Positions 35,261 through 45,936 of a stretch of 64,000 bases of DNA are shown piece by piece. Position numbers and translations under genes: made by a program. The notes below the pieces were generated by a model. It made no database searches. It was not told the DNA's origin and worked only from the letters and a program-made list of their open reading frames with translations. How positions within the stretch are numbered: the stretch's first letter is position 1; each line of letters starts with the position of its first letter. Source of the stretch: Immersiella caudata (lineage: Eukaryota > Ascomycota > Sordariomycetes > Sordariales > Lasiosphaeriaceae); assembly GCA_030512335.1 (NCBI GenBank), contig JAULSU010000004.1:4154001-4218000 (forward strand), written 5' to 3'.

Positions 35261-37179
35261 CTAGTTCTTCGACAGCACGTCTTCACCCCCGACGGACTCG
35301 ATTTCGCCAACCTCTCTTTGCCCCTCCGGTTTTGTGTCTTCTGCTTTCGTGCTTTTTGTTGGCTTTCGTGCTCCGGCGCGTTCCGTCTCGCCCCTCATAT
35401 CGATTAACTTCCGCCAAACCCTGGAGACCCGTGATGAGAGTTCTGACTCAACGACGTCTCTCGCATGCAAATTATCAAGAAGATCCCATGCTCTTGGATC
35501 CCGTTTCGATAGGCAGATCTCAACCAAATCGATCAAAAATGGGGTCTCAATCTCATCAAAGCCGCTCTCCTTCTTCATAAGAAGATCCAAACATTTGGAT
35601 CTGAGATCGTCATTGCCAACGAGTGTATAACACCGAAGAAAACTGACAATATCCACGATGTGTACTTCGTCGTAACTGGCAAATCTCTCGACAGTTGAGA
35701 GGACAAGGGCGGCTTCTTCGACGGAAGGCTGGCGGTGTTTGAGAGGAGCGCTTAGAAAGCTTTCGTGTACTCTGAAATAGGTGTGTAGTTCCGGACCGGC
35801 TCTTTGCAGCGTGTCCGAGTTCTTGAAGATCTCTAATGCGAGATTTAGCTCCTTGCGCCGACACAGGACATCTATCAGCAATGCTTCTGCCTCCGGGGTA
35901 GCATCGGAAGATTTGCGTAGTATTCTCGGTAGCGTAGCGATCTCGGTGGCGGTGAGAGCGGAATGTTCCAGAGCGTGGCGGATTATCTTTGTGCTCTCCA
36001 TCAAGTCCACGATAGCGGCGCGCTTCATAATGGCAAGCACCCGGAGTGCGTTCTCTGCGTCTTCGCATGCCAGATAACAATCGATGAGCGCTTCATAATG
36101 GTGCTTGCCTAGCTTGACCGACCGCTGCGAGAGCGATTGGATGGCTTGTTCAGCAAGATCAAGATCTCCGTGTCGGGAGGCGGTTAACAGCACATTGTTG
36201 ACCATGCCGTCCGATGGAACAATCTTGGACCGGACCATGTTGTCCCACAAATACCTGGTCCCTCGGTAGTTGTATGCGGCACTGCATTCGTCCATGAGGA
36301 AATACCACAGTGTGGCGGTTGGTAACGCTGCCCCCTCAAGTGGCCTCTCGGGGCGCTGCAGCATGAGCTTCAAAGCTTCCTCGTTAAACCCCTTTTTGCC
36401 AAGCACAAAAATGAAGATGTCGAACACCCATGCGGGGGTGTCCACCGCATCCCGAGCCATCTCGTTCAGGTAGTCGAGAGCCATCTCGTATTGCTCGTCG
36501 CGCAGGAGCCCCAACGCAACGCTTGTCTTGCCTTCGGCGGTAAGAGCCATATTCTTGTTTTTCATGTCCCGTAAGATCTTAGCCCTCTCGATGTAATTCG
36601 GGTGCACGGCAAGGAGCTTGATTTGACATGTCAGCAAGTCGCAGTTTGCCTGAAGGGCGAAGTCTAGCGTACCCGTAGCGCAGCATGGTAAAAGGATGAG
36701 TCCGGCAATATTTGCCTCTTCTCCATCCGGTCATGAATCTCCTTGAGCACGGCAGCCGATCCATCAGTGTCCCAGTTGGATTTAACGAGAGCCTCGAACA
36801 TGGAGGCGTTGTAATCCATGCCAGGTTCTTCGTCCGGTAAAAGGGATTGACACATCTGGTTCTCCGTCGCATTGCTCTGGCCCCGATATACCACCTCAGG
36901 GAGAACCACACGTCGTGTTGCATCGTTAAGCAGCTCACTTCTCAGGATGTCACTCGCAGACTTTATGCCATCATCATCTAGCGCTGGCCCACCCGCAGGG
37001 TGGAAGGCAGTATGCAGCCTGCGCGCCTGACGGACTGCTCGATAGCCATCATAGGTGCGAACGGGTCGAGATGTGAGGCGCGGAAGGTGTTGCGGGGCAC
37101 GGGTGAGGAAAGCAGCGTCAATTGACGGACAGAGGCAACGCCAGAGCCCGTCAAGGGCATAAGAAGCTGGCGGCGGCAT
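35261..37179 (-). CDS. Mitochondrial helical-repeat (PPR-like) protein
   Basis: Two exons (36673-37179, 35261-36616; intron 56 bases), 620 residues. The join reads SSFYHAALR|LLAVHPNYIERAKIL. The ATG at 37179 is chosen because further upstream the frame lacks an ATG. The N-terminus is Arg-rich and non-acidic (mitochondrial presequence-like). The body is almost all helical, with helix pairs such as DGMVNNVLLTASRHGDLDLAEQAI and HHYEALIDCYLACEDAENAL that look like pentatricopeptide repeats of about 35 residues. The C-terminus is charged and probably disordered. Fungal PPR proteins bind mitochondrial mRNAs or mitoribosomes; which one this is cannot be told. Confidence 0.75.
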
Positions 37180-37651
37180 CGGCGCCTTGGAAAAGTGTGC
37201 AACAGGCTCCAAAAGACAAGGAACGCTGGCAGAAAGCTGACGTTTTTAGGAGGGTCGATGCACGCCAAAAAGAAAAAATCTTGGCGACGCGAGCAATGCC
37301 TGGACAGCGAGACACCAAGTCACGTGAGCTGTATTTGTCTTGGTTGCTGAAGAGTAGGTAATACACTACCTACGCAGCACCATCGCCTCAAACTGATAAA
37401 TCTGAGGCAACCGCATACTAGCGGCACGCAATGTCCAGATACTAGTCATTCTCCCGTGAGAAATAAGGGCTGACCAGCCAGTCTCTCGCGCCCCGCCCTC
37501 CCAGGCTGCCATACTCCGTGATATACCGCGGTGTCGCTAATCCCAGCGTCTCCCTTTCCACCCTCGCCATAGTGTTCCCCATCTCCGCCAACACACTATG
37601 TGCTTGACGGGGTCATCTTGTCGGCCGCTCTTCACCTTCCACAACGGCCGT
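37180..37651. other. Intergenic region, PPR-like gene promoter and LSm4 3' UTR
   Basis: 472 bases between two minus-strand genes; no gene or distinctive element is seen. Confidence 0.4.
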
Positions 37652-38219
37652 TCACCCACCACGACCCCTTCCCCTGCCTCTGCCTCCCCCGCGGCCCCCA
37701 CGGCCCCTATCACCGCCCCGTCCGCCATGGTCACCTCTCTGATGGCCTCCACGGCCGCCACGGTACCCTCCTCCCTGCCCCTGTTGTTGATCCTTCACAA
37801 TATCGAGGATTTCGTCCGGTACCCGCAGGTATTTGATCTACCGCCACGTCAGTCAGACCTTCCCACCCTTGTCGAACACCCAGAAAACCAAACTCACATT
37901 GTTCCCCTTGACGTAAACCTCCGGTAACCTCACAAACTTGTCTCCTTCCTACAGCGGCGCACCGCCGTCAGCTCAACGCACTCCTGCCCGGATGTCAACA
38001 TGGCCGCTCCTACCGGACTCGTCTGCACCACCTCGCGCAACGTAAGATTCATCCACGTATCGCACAGCACCAAGTGCCCGTTGAGCGTCTCTCCATTCTT
38101 AAGCTCCACCAGCATCGGGTGGCCTTGCGCCGCATTCAAAAGGCCGAGGGGCAACTGCGCAACGATCATCAGCGAATTGATCATTCACAAAACCATGCAT
38201 GGAAAGCCAAACATACCAT
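37652..38219 (-). CDS. LSM4: U6 snRNA-associated Sm-like protein LSm4
   Basis: Four exons: 38217-38219 (ATG only), 38014-38154, 37898-37948 and 37652-37837; 126 residues. Sm1 motif: [28 protein letters not shown] then [12 protein letters not shown]; the spliced joins give [32 protein letters not shown], the Sm2 motif. A Gly/Arg-rich (RGG) tail of about 40 residues follows, as in LSm4 of other fungi and animals. LSm4 belongs to the LSm2-8 ring on U6 snRNA in the nucleus and the LSm1-7 ring in mRNA decay; the RGG tail promotes P-body assembly. Its exons are too short for ORF-based calling. Confidence 0.93.
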
Positions 38220-38590
38220 CCTGAGTAGAGAGCCACTGCTAATCGTCCTGTGACCCGAACGAAGCAGAGTGCTGTTATTGTCGTGGTGAAATGTTGCAAC
38301 AAGCTGAGGCGTGTTTGCGCTGGGAAGCTGGCTGGTTGCGTTCGCGAAAGCTCCCCACGCCAGCGACCCTTGCGTCAGCGCAGCATCTCCAGCCGAAGAT
38401 TAACCGCCACAGTCGGTGGAGCACCACACCTCCAACGTTCCAGGTGCTGCGCCTGCAACCCCAAATTCACCCCACCGAAAACCGCATCGGAACCCACCAG
38501 CCAATGCCCTCAGCTCCCAACAACCTCGCCAACCCATCCAAGCCAAAAAGAAAGTGCCGTCATAGGGAGTTGATGGGCAAAAATATGCCT
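38220..38590. promoter_or_regulatory. Promoter side of LSM4 and 3' flank of tRNA-Ala(CGC)
   Basis: 371 bases. A run of five A at 38579-38583 (five T on the minus strand), about 8 bases beyond the tRNA 3' end, is the likely Pol III terminator. The rest should carry the LSM4 promoter. Confidence 0.45.
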
Positions 38591-38676
38591 TGGACGAGTT
38601 GGGAATCGAACCCAAGACCTTTCGCAAATCAGGAGAAAATGCGAAGCGAACGCTCTACCAACTGAGCTACACGCCC
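38591..38676 (-). tRNA. tRNA-Ala (anticodon CGC) with a 13-base intron
   Basis: Read on the minus strand the gene folds as a tRNA: acceptor 5' GGGCGTG with 3' CTCGTCC plus discriminator A, D-arm GCTC-AGTTGGTA-GAGC, anticodon stem TTCGC/GCGAA, T-arm TTGGG-TTCGATT-CCCAA. The anticodon loop TTCGCA.. gives CGC. A 13-base intron (38627-38639) sits one base 3' of the anticodon, the canonical place. The G3:U70 pair, the main alanine identity element, is present. There is a T6-T67 mismatch in the acceptor stem. Confidence 0.9.
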
Positions 38677-38716
38677 CAAAAGAGATTGTAAGGGAGTGCC
38701 GTCGGACTGGCCATCG

Positions 38717-38801
38717 TGGACGAGCTGGGAATCGAACCCAGGACCTTTCGCATACAGGTAAGTATGCTAAGCGAACGCTCTACCAACTGAGCCACACGCC
38801 C
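38717..38801 (-). tRNA. tRNA-Ala (anticodon AGC) with a 12-base intron
   Basis: Minus strand, 40 bases upstream of the CGC gene and nearly identical in its mature part. Acceptor stem and G3:U70 pair are the same, including the T6-T67 mismatch. The anticodon loop TTAGCA gives AGC (read as IGC after editing). A 12-base intron (38753-38764) lies after position 37 and differs from that of its neighbour. Compensating changes keep the T-stem paired (CTGGG/CCCAG). The first T run downstream is TTTT at 38678-38681, right beside the start of the second tRNA. Confidence 0.9.
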
Positions 38802-39382
38802 GATGATGTGATTGGTTGTTAGTAGGACGTGGAAATCTTGCTCGCGGGCTTTGGAGATGGTGATGGTGGAGACGGGGTTGGGTTTGGGTGAGGTGAGATT
38901 ACGGAACCTAGGGGGTTACAGTGTGATGTGCGTAGACTACGTAAGCACGGGAATGCGCAACTCTGAACATGGTGAAGTTTAAAGGTGCTGCGAGTCCTGG
39001 CGAGAGTGTCCTCCTTAGACCAGATCGGGGCTCAACACCAAACCGAGTCTGCGGATACAGACACAAACTAACACTTGGTAATTGCTCTATAGACCGTTGA
39101 ACAGAAGACGCAGACCCGCCCCTAGTAAACCATAACCTAAGAACCACACGAATCCTTCGAAATAGCATCGAGGGTCACATGAATGGAATGATAAATCGGG
39201 GGCAAACCCAACCAGCCAATATGAAACTTGCTCGCCCCTCCATTTCTCACATAAATACGGGCGGCTTTCAACTGCCTACAACTTCCCACCTCATCTTGCC
39301 TCTCGCCGCCGCTCCTGTGGTCGACCTGGAACAATTTCGCAGTAGGGAGACAGTCGGCAAACTCCTGATGCATCCTCTCGTT
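38802..39382. promoter_or_regulatory. Region between tRNA-Ala(AGC) and GVP36
   Basis: 581 bases with the 5' flank of the tRNA gene and the 3' UTR of GVP36. A possible ORF at 38908-39168 (minus) has no recognisable content and is not called. Confidence 0.35.
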
Positions 39383-40750
39383 TAGGCGGCGCTCTCGCGG
39401 CTCTTGCGGTAGCTCGCCTGCGACGGGGAACAGCGGTTCAAGTCAGCACATGCGGAACTTCCAAGGTGCTACTCCTTCAATGCAGGGAGAAATCCGAAGC
39501 ACGACTTGCCTCCTGTTCGACTTGAAGACCGTCGATGACGGGCGCCAGCTCGCTCAGAATCTCATAAGCCTTCTTGTGGTACTCCATTTGAGCAGCGATC
39601 AGCTCAGCCAGGTTGCGCAGAGGTTCGGGAGTGTCGAGGACCTATTAGTCGCAACGCGCAGAAAATCCGTTTTGTCAGCAGTCTGTTCAACTCGTGGTGT
39701 GTGAAACAAGGGGGTCTAGCTCACATTCTTCATGACGCCAACCGCTTCCTCGGTCTGGGTGACAAAGTCGTCCTCAGCCTTCTCGATCTCCTCTTGTGCC
39801 TCGTTGCTGAGCTCGTGGTCGTCGTGAACAGCGGGCGCGGCGCCACCAATCTTCCAGGTGGTGCCCTTGACACGGGCCTTGACGGCGTCGAGTGTCAAAC
39901 GGGCCTTCTCGACGTTCTTGCGGGCGCGAGTCGCAAACGAGATGTTAGTGTTGAGGGTCGTGTTCCACCCGGCAAGGAAGCGGCTCTGGATCTGGGCATC
40001 CTGGGCAAGGCGTGCCTCTCCCACGCGCTCCTGAGCGAGGGCGTACTTCTCAAGGGCAGTTGCCAAGGGGTCCTCGCCAGCGCCGGTATGCTGTTGATGC
40101 AGGGTCTGGCTACCCGCCAAACTGGCGCGGGCAAGGGCATGCGCGAAGGTCTTGGGCTGAGGCTTTGCGGTAGGGGGCGCGGTCAGAGCCGCCTGGGCTT
40201 CGGCGGGGGAGGTTGCGGTCGAGAGCAGGTTGACTTTCTCGCTGACAGTGCGACCAAGGTCCTGGAAGGTTTCCTTAATGTTGGGGGGATAGTCATAGGG
40301 CTCGTTGGCGTATTGAGATCTGTCAGAATCCAGCCGCGTCAGCTGCTGCGATAGATATGGTTGGGGCAGTAAGGCGCGAAGCGATGGCGCAAACCTACGT
40401 GACAGCAAGCATCTTCTGGTGGACGGCCTTCAGCGCATCCACGCGCTTCTCCAGGTCAATGTAGTCCGGAGGGAGCTGGGTCTATCGTTACAGCAGATGC
40501 GACTGTCAGCGATCCCTCCCTAACCGCACAGCGAATCTCATGAGCTACCAACCTTGTCCTCGGCCTGGCCAAGCTGCTCCTTGGTGTATTGGAAAGTGCG
40601 CGAGGCAAAAGGGGTGATCTGCGTACCCAGCGAGCTGCATCAAAAGCAGAGTCAGCCTCTTCGTGTCCTGGTTGGCGTGGCCTATCGAGACACAGCAATG
40701 GAGTGCGTAACGTACGTGACGCTCTTCTGCAAACCCTTGAACATATCCAT
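39383..40750 (-). CDS. GVP36: BAR-domain protein, Gvp36 family
   Basis: Six exons (40716-40750, 40553-40634, 40399-40481, 39725-40319, 39510-39641, 39383-39418), 320 residues. Joined exons give MDMFKGLQKSVT|SLGTQITPFASRTFQYTKEQLG..., the conserved start of Gvp36-type proteins, then a long helical BAR module (SQYANEPYDYPPNIKETFQDLG; ARKNVEKARLTLDAVKARVKG). The last intron (39419-39509) has a GCAAGT donor and so is of the GC-AG class; skipping it would add only a short unrelated tail. BAR proteins sense and bend membranes; yeast Gvp36 is a Golgi vesicle protein acting in endocytosis and actin organisation. Splice sites of the other introns are canonical GT-AG. Confidence 0.9.
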
Positions 40751-41359
40751 CTTTGCTGCGAATGTGGTAAAATCGGATATACAAAGGTGGTGCTACGTGG
40801 GTCGCGATGCTGACGTCCTGCGCGATAGTATTTGCGCGGTTGGAAGCTAAGATTCGTGATGGAGCTGGCTGTCAATCAAGCATTGAACGGGATTCCAAGC
40901 AGCGAGGTTGTTACGGGGATGCAAGGCAGATCCACCAAAATGACCCCCCGCGGATCCTTGTCGCCTTGCAGCGCCGCAGCTGTGATTGGCCAGGGTTGCA
41001 CCTGACTTCCTCGTCAGCATGTGCTTGTTGACCTGCCGCATTCTGCTGGACTGACCTTGACAGTGATGGCGACCGCTCCGCAGCCTCCCGCAAGGCTTAT
41101 ACAACACCCAGGCAGCAGCCAACGCACTACTTATTGTCATATACCTTTTATCAAGGTACCCAGGTATATATCTTCAGCCTCGAGAAAGTATTGAGTCAGC
41201 ACGACCTCGCAATGCAGGTCTGACATCGCACGTGGCCTAGCATCAGGACCAGCAGGCACTGCAGGAACAAGCCAAATCAAGCACTCGTGGTCTTGTTTCA
41301 ATGCTCCTATAGGCACAACTACTCCAGAGTTGCATCTTAAGTTGCCCCCGCCTGCGAGC
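40751..41359. promoter_or_regulatory. GVP36 upstream region
   Basis: 609 bases between GVP36 and the 3' end of the acetylglutamate synthase gene, both on the minus strand. No gene is seen. Confidence 0.4.
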
Positions 41360-43436
41360 CTAATCGGCTTGCTTCCCGTCCGCCCAAGACGGAACCACAT
41401 TCCTGCAGACATCTTCATAATCACGCATCAGCCGATCATTCCTCAGCGCATCCGGGTCCGTCCAAAACATTGCCCAGCTGCTCTCTGGCAGCTTCCAAGC
41501 TCCTGCTGAACGCTCAAAGTACCACTTGTTCACCGGATTGTTCCTCCTACTTCGCCAGCATACCCCACCAGGAAAGCAATCCCGAACCATAGCGTTGAAG
41601 ACGATATCCGCGACGCCTCCTGCACCCTGGCTCTTCTTCAACACGGCAAACTTATCCAAGTAAGGGATAAGGCGGCCCTGATTGTAGGCCTCTTCTTCGG
41701 GCAACCCAAACGGTCTCTCCCAGGTCAAGATTGCTCCGCCCTCATATTCCCCAGCGATGATGATGCCTGCCAGGCTGTCCTCCACTCGGTGGAGATAATG
41801 TTCGACATCGAGCTTCCTGCTGAAGGAATCGTTGATCAAGTGAACCAACCTGGGTAGGTCGATACATGTGTCTGTGAGTCGAAGCCTAGGACCCCCTGGT
41901 TTTGGAGGACTCCATGGGGCGGCTCGAGGATCGGGGAAAATGGTTACGGGCAGGCCTTTCTTGGCCAAGGTGGTTGTTGGCATTCGAGAGTTCGTGGGTT
42001 CGGCGCGGTGGGCGGCGGACTTGATCCTCCCGATAGGTAGCGAAGATGAGTAGATTGGCCTGTCGGTTAAAAGGTTGTGAATAAGGGGGTTTTGCCACCT
42101 CCGAGTTCCAACCTGGCCGGCAACAAGACCTCCTCTGGAAGCAACATCACTGTCTCGTTGAGGTCGCAGGTTGGCGGCCTCGGTAGGGCTAGTGATGACC
42201 GCAGAGGCGGTTGAAGGGAGGATCGCCAGGGCCGATCTGACGAGCGGTAGGTTCTTTGAATGGCTCGTAGAGTCGCTGAGAGCGTCGGCATTGAGGCCAT
42301 CCTGGAGGCGCGCAAACTCCTCTTCCAGATTCACAAACACACGGGCTCCATCTCCTTGGCTAGTTGATGGGATGCCGCCATTCGGGTCAATGACGATGAT
42401 CCTGTCCACCAAGGCCCTTCGAAGTGTCCCTTTCGAGGCTTTTCCGGAGACCTCATCCATTGCAGGCCTGTGGTCGAACTGGAGACCAGAAAAGAATTTC
42501 GCCAGAGCGAGTATCACTTCTTCTGCGTCGACTGGGGTGCTTTTCAAGGTCTCGTCAGAAAATGCTCGAGACGAAACAACCACAAGGTAGCCATTGCGGA
42601 GGGGCGCAGTCAAGGCCTCCTCAAATCCCACTTGAACATAGCTGGGCGTGACGGACGAAACACTTCGCGACGCTCCTTCTGGGATTCGGATGCCCGAATC
42701 GACAAATTGAGCTCCTGGAGAGCCATGTCGCCCAGCCGCCTGAATGACACGATCTGTCTGTTGCGCCACCACCTCTTTCGAGGCGCTTCCGCAATCCAGT
42801 GTAATCACGCTGAGGAGACCCAGGTCCCGGAGCTGTGACAGTGTCTTGGCCACCCCGTCCACGAGGTCGTCGCCCCAGGACTGCGGATCCCTCAGCGTCA
42901 CAAGAGCAACATGCGGTGCCTCGCTGGCATTTTCCACGATCTGCTTTTCTGGTCCCTGAACGAAGCGTGGCGAGTCACTGACTGCAATAATCCCCTCAGG
43001 TTTCACTGAGGGTTGCTTGGAGCTTCCGCCGTATGTCTGAAGGTATGCCTTGGCATCCCGCCTTGTGGGCGACGACTCGAGTACTGATATGAGGAAGGCC
43101 TTTTCTCCATCAGCATACAATCGGCAAATGATGGCCTTCAAGATACGCCTTTACCCGATCTAGCTCTCTCTTTTGCTTTGTTTCCGCAGAGGTCGAGCTC
43201 CGGATTGCGGCTCCGTTTGTTTTGGGTGTGCGGGCGCCATTTTCTGAAGACAAGCACCGGCGGTGAGGTGTCGCTGTTGAGGTGGGTGGCCTGTTTTGCC
43301 TTTGCTCTCTCCGAATCGACGCCTGAGTTGCCTAGTTAGATCGCCCTGTGTTGGCGCCAGTGACCATTGGGCTCACCTGTGCTGCCTCGGTCGCTTTCTT
43401 CCAGACGCCAGAGCTCGGCCCGCGCGCCAACATCAT
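41360..43436 (-). CDS. ARG2: N-acetylglutamate synthase, mitochondrial
   Basis: Three exons (43377-43436, 43155-43322, 41360-43099; introns of 54 and 55 bases), 655 residues. Exon 1 starts MMLARGPSSGVWKKATEAAQ, and exons 1-2 give a basic, Ser/Thr-rich mitochondrial presequence ending KQKRELDR|AFLISVLESSPTRRDAKAYLQ. An amino-acid-kinase-like middle region is followed by the C-terminal acetyltransferase domain typical of fungal Arg2 (YLDKFAVLKKSQGAGGVADIVFNAMVRDCFPGG; WRSRRNNPVNKWYFERSAG). It makes N-acetylglutamate from acetyl-CoA and glutamate, the first step of arginine synthesis, and is usually inhibited by arginine in complex with acetylglutamate kinase. Confidence 0.92.
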
Positions 43437-44369
43437 CAACCTGTGTGTGTGCGCTGCAAAATGACGCAAAATGATGGCGCAACCCAGAAAAGCTGGCCCG
43501 CTACGGACGCAACTACGGGAGCCTCCAGTTGGCTTTCCTTCTCATCCCAAGGAATGATTTGTTCCCTTTGAGACGGTGTTTGTGACTCAATGGCGGTCAG
43601 AACCGCAACCGATGTCAAACTCGTGAAGCTACAGTGGGGCCGGCCCAGTGCGGATGAGGCATAGCATCACGATAACGATAAACTCCCGTTCCTCCTGCTG
43701 CACCCCGCTGAGGGGAAATAACAAGCACCCTTTGACCTGCCGTAGCATCGGCCGTCGCTTGCTTGTGTTGTTGCTCCACCCCTCTCGATGTCTCTCCACA
43801 TGTGACAGGAAAGTGTGAACATTTGCTTAGTACGTAGGGAGTGCAGGTGCCAGCATGCATGTCGCTCCTGGAAGTTGAAGCCCGATGCGAAGGACAGGTC
43901 GGCTCCTCGCTTCGTAGGTGTTGTTTCAGAATACCGTCGTAAGTTTAAATCCTGATATAATTCCAGGCAACTGTTCAAGCCCGCGGCGTAACCTGGAAGC
44001 GGGGGTCCAAAGTGCGAAATTCAGAGACTCAAGAGGCAACGTACGGTACAGGATTAAGGTAAGCCGCCCGCGGGGTAACTAGAGTAGAGCTGGTCTTGGT
44101 CAGAGGCTATAGCTCCCAGGCAAAACCTCCATGATCCGTACTCACACCCGGCCTACAAGAGGGGTCCTCTAGACCTCTTAGTCATGCCATTCATCCAATT
44201 AGAAGACTCGGAAATCCATTGAGACCCCCGCGAGAAGATTTGCGATACTCATACATGGGCAACATACCAGTGCCTTAGTTTTCTTGCACGATTGTCGCGT
44301 CCCTAACACACCATCAACGGCAACAACCACACGCTCAAAATTTGACCTGACTCTCAAAAAAAAAAAAAA
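43437..44369. promoter_or_regulatory. Bidirectional promoter region, ARG2 / dehydrogenase
   Basis: 933 bases between divergent start codons. The plus-strand leader ends in an uninterrupted A tract (44356-44370) that runs into the ATG of the dehydrogenase. No other element is claimed. Confidence 0.4.
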
Positions 44370-44370
44370 A
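44356..44370 (+). repeat. A15 homopolymer abutting the start codon
   Basis: Fifteen consecutive A precede TGG; the last A is the first base of the ATG. Poly(A) leaders can affect initiation (known for yeast and viral leaders), and such a run is prone to slippage in replication and sequencing. Confidence 0.8.
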
Positions 44371-45461
44371 TGGCGCCAAGGCTGCTCTGGATCGGCCTAG
44401 GGAATATGGGCAGAGTACGTCCGGGACCGAGGCGACGGCCACGCTCACGCTAACGTTGTGGCAGGGCATGGTGAAGAACCTCGTGGAGAAGGCAAACTTG
44501 GACCAGCCCATTCTGATCTTCAACCGGACTAAAGAACGCGCTGTCGAACTCAGCAGCAAGCTTGCTCCAGGAACCACAGAAGTGGTGGGTTCGATAGGCG
44601 AGGGTGTGCCCAAGGTCGACGTCATCTTTGTTATCTTGTCCCAAGACGATGTCGTGGAGGCCGCCGTGAGCGAGGTACTCCAGAACGACGTGACTGGCAA
44701 GCTAATTATTGAATGTTCAACCATCCACCCCGACACGACCGAGAGGCTCGCAAAGGCCGTGGAGGCAAAGGGTGCCGAGTATCTTACTGCCCCCGTATTT
44801 GGCGCCCCTGCTGCGGCTGATGCAGGGCAGCTGGTGGGCGTCCTAGCGGGACCGTCAAGCGCCGTCGAGAGAGCCAAGCCCTACTTCGAAGGTGTGATGT
44901 CCAAGAAGGATATCGAGATGAGAGATGAGCCGCGCCGAAAAGCACTCACCCTGAAGCTCATTGGCAACACATTCATTCTCAACATGGTTGAGCAACTGGC
45001 CGAAGGACATGTTCTCGCAGAGAAGTCGGGCCTCGGCAACAACTATCTGCACCAGTGGATTGAAAGCATGTTCCCTGGTCCGTACGCCGCGTACTCCAAC
45101 AGAATGTTGTCAGGGGATTATTACCAGCGAGAATATCCCCTCTTCGCCGTCGACCTGGCCAGGAAGGACGCCAGACACGCCATGAGCTTGGCAAAAGCAG
45201 CCGGCGCATCAATTCCGAACGTGTGAGTTTTATTTCCGTTTTGTCCCATTTCTGCTGTCCCGGGAGTGAAAATTCTCTCGAAGCTCTCAAGGGCAACAAA
45301 AATGTCCCCAACAAGGAGATAATGAACTGATATCTGGCCATAGGGAGACCGCAGATGCGCACCTGGTGAAGGTCAAGGAATACGCGGGAGAGTTAGGTGA
45401 TTTTGCTGGAATTTATGGTATATTGAGGACGGAAGCAGGTTTGAAGTACGAGAATAAATAG
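44370..45461 (+). CDS. Beta-hydroxyacid dehydrogenase (6-phosphogluconate / 3-hydroxyisobutyrate dehydrogenase-like)
   Basis: Three exons (44370-44414, 44465-45222, 45344-45461), 306 residues. The start MAPRLLWIGLGNMGR|GMVKNL carries the GxGxMG dinucleotide-binding loop, split by the first intron. The family substrate-binding glycine block (TAPVFGAPAAADAGQLVGVLAG) and the catalytic lysine region (LTLKLIGNTFILNMVEQLAEG) are both present. Proteins of this family oxidise small beta-hydroxyacids with NAD(P). The exact substrate cannot be told, and 3-hydroxyisobutyrate dehydrogenase or a succinic-semialdehyde/glyoxylate reductase are the main alternatives. No targeting peptide is evident. Confidence 0.87.
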
Positions 45462-45936
45462 TAATGCGCCATAGCAACATGGCTTCAATGTTACTGGGTG
45501 TCCCATATTCACAAAGCGTGAAGGAACGAAAAGAAACCGAATCCAATACATAACCCTATGCTGATTCATCATAATGCACCAACTTCAGGGTTGAGATCGC
45601 CAAGCCATACCCCTGTCGGGGCCCACATGCGGCGAGCTAGCTCACGCAGCACTGACCTTGGGCGCCAGGCGGCAACAGCGTCGCGTAACCATTGAGAAGC
45701 TGCTTGTCTGGCGAATTTGCTGAGCTTCGATTCCATTTCCAACCTCCTCACACCAACTCAGCAACCCCGCCGCAAACCTCCTCCACCGACGCTGTGCACC
45801 ACCGCGCGCACATCTTGCGCTCGTAACCCACAATCGACGAAGGCAATCACTGATAGCTCCAAATCGCCAGCCATCCACTTCCCTCCCTAAACCGAGCCTC
45901 CGCAGGCGTCGAAGCACCCACTCGCCAACCCTCACC
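45462..45936. promoter_or_regulatory. Upstream region of RPN1
   Basis: 475 bases between two plus-strand genes; the last 200 are C/A-rich leader-like sequence. No PACE-type proteasome element (GGTGGCAAA) was found by eye. Confidence 0.35.
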
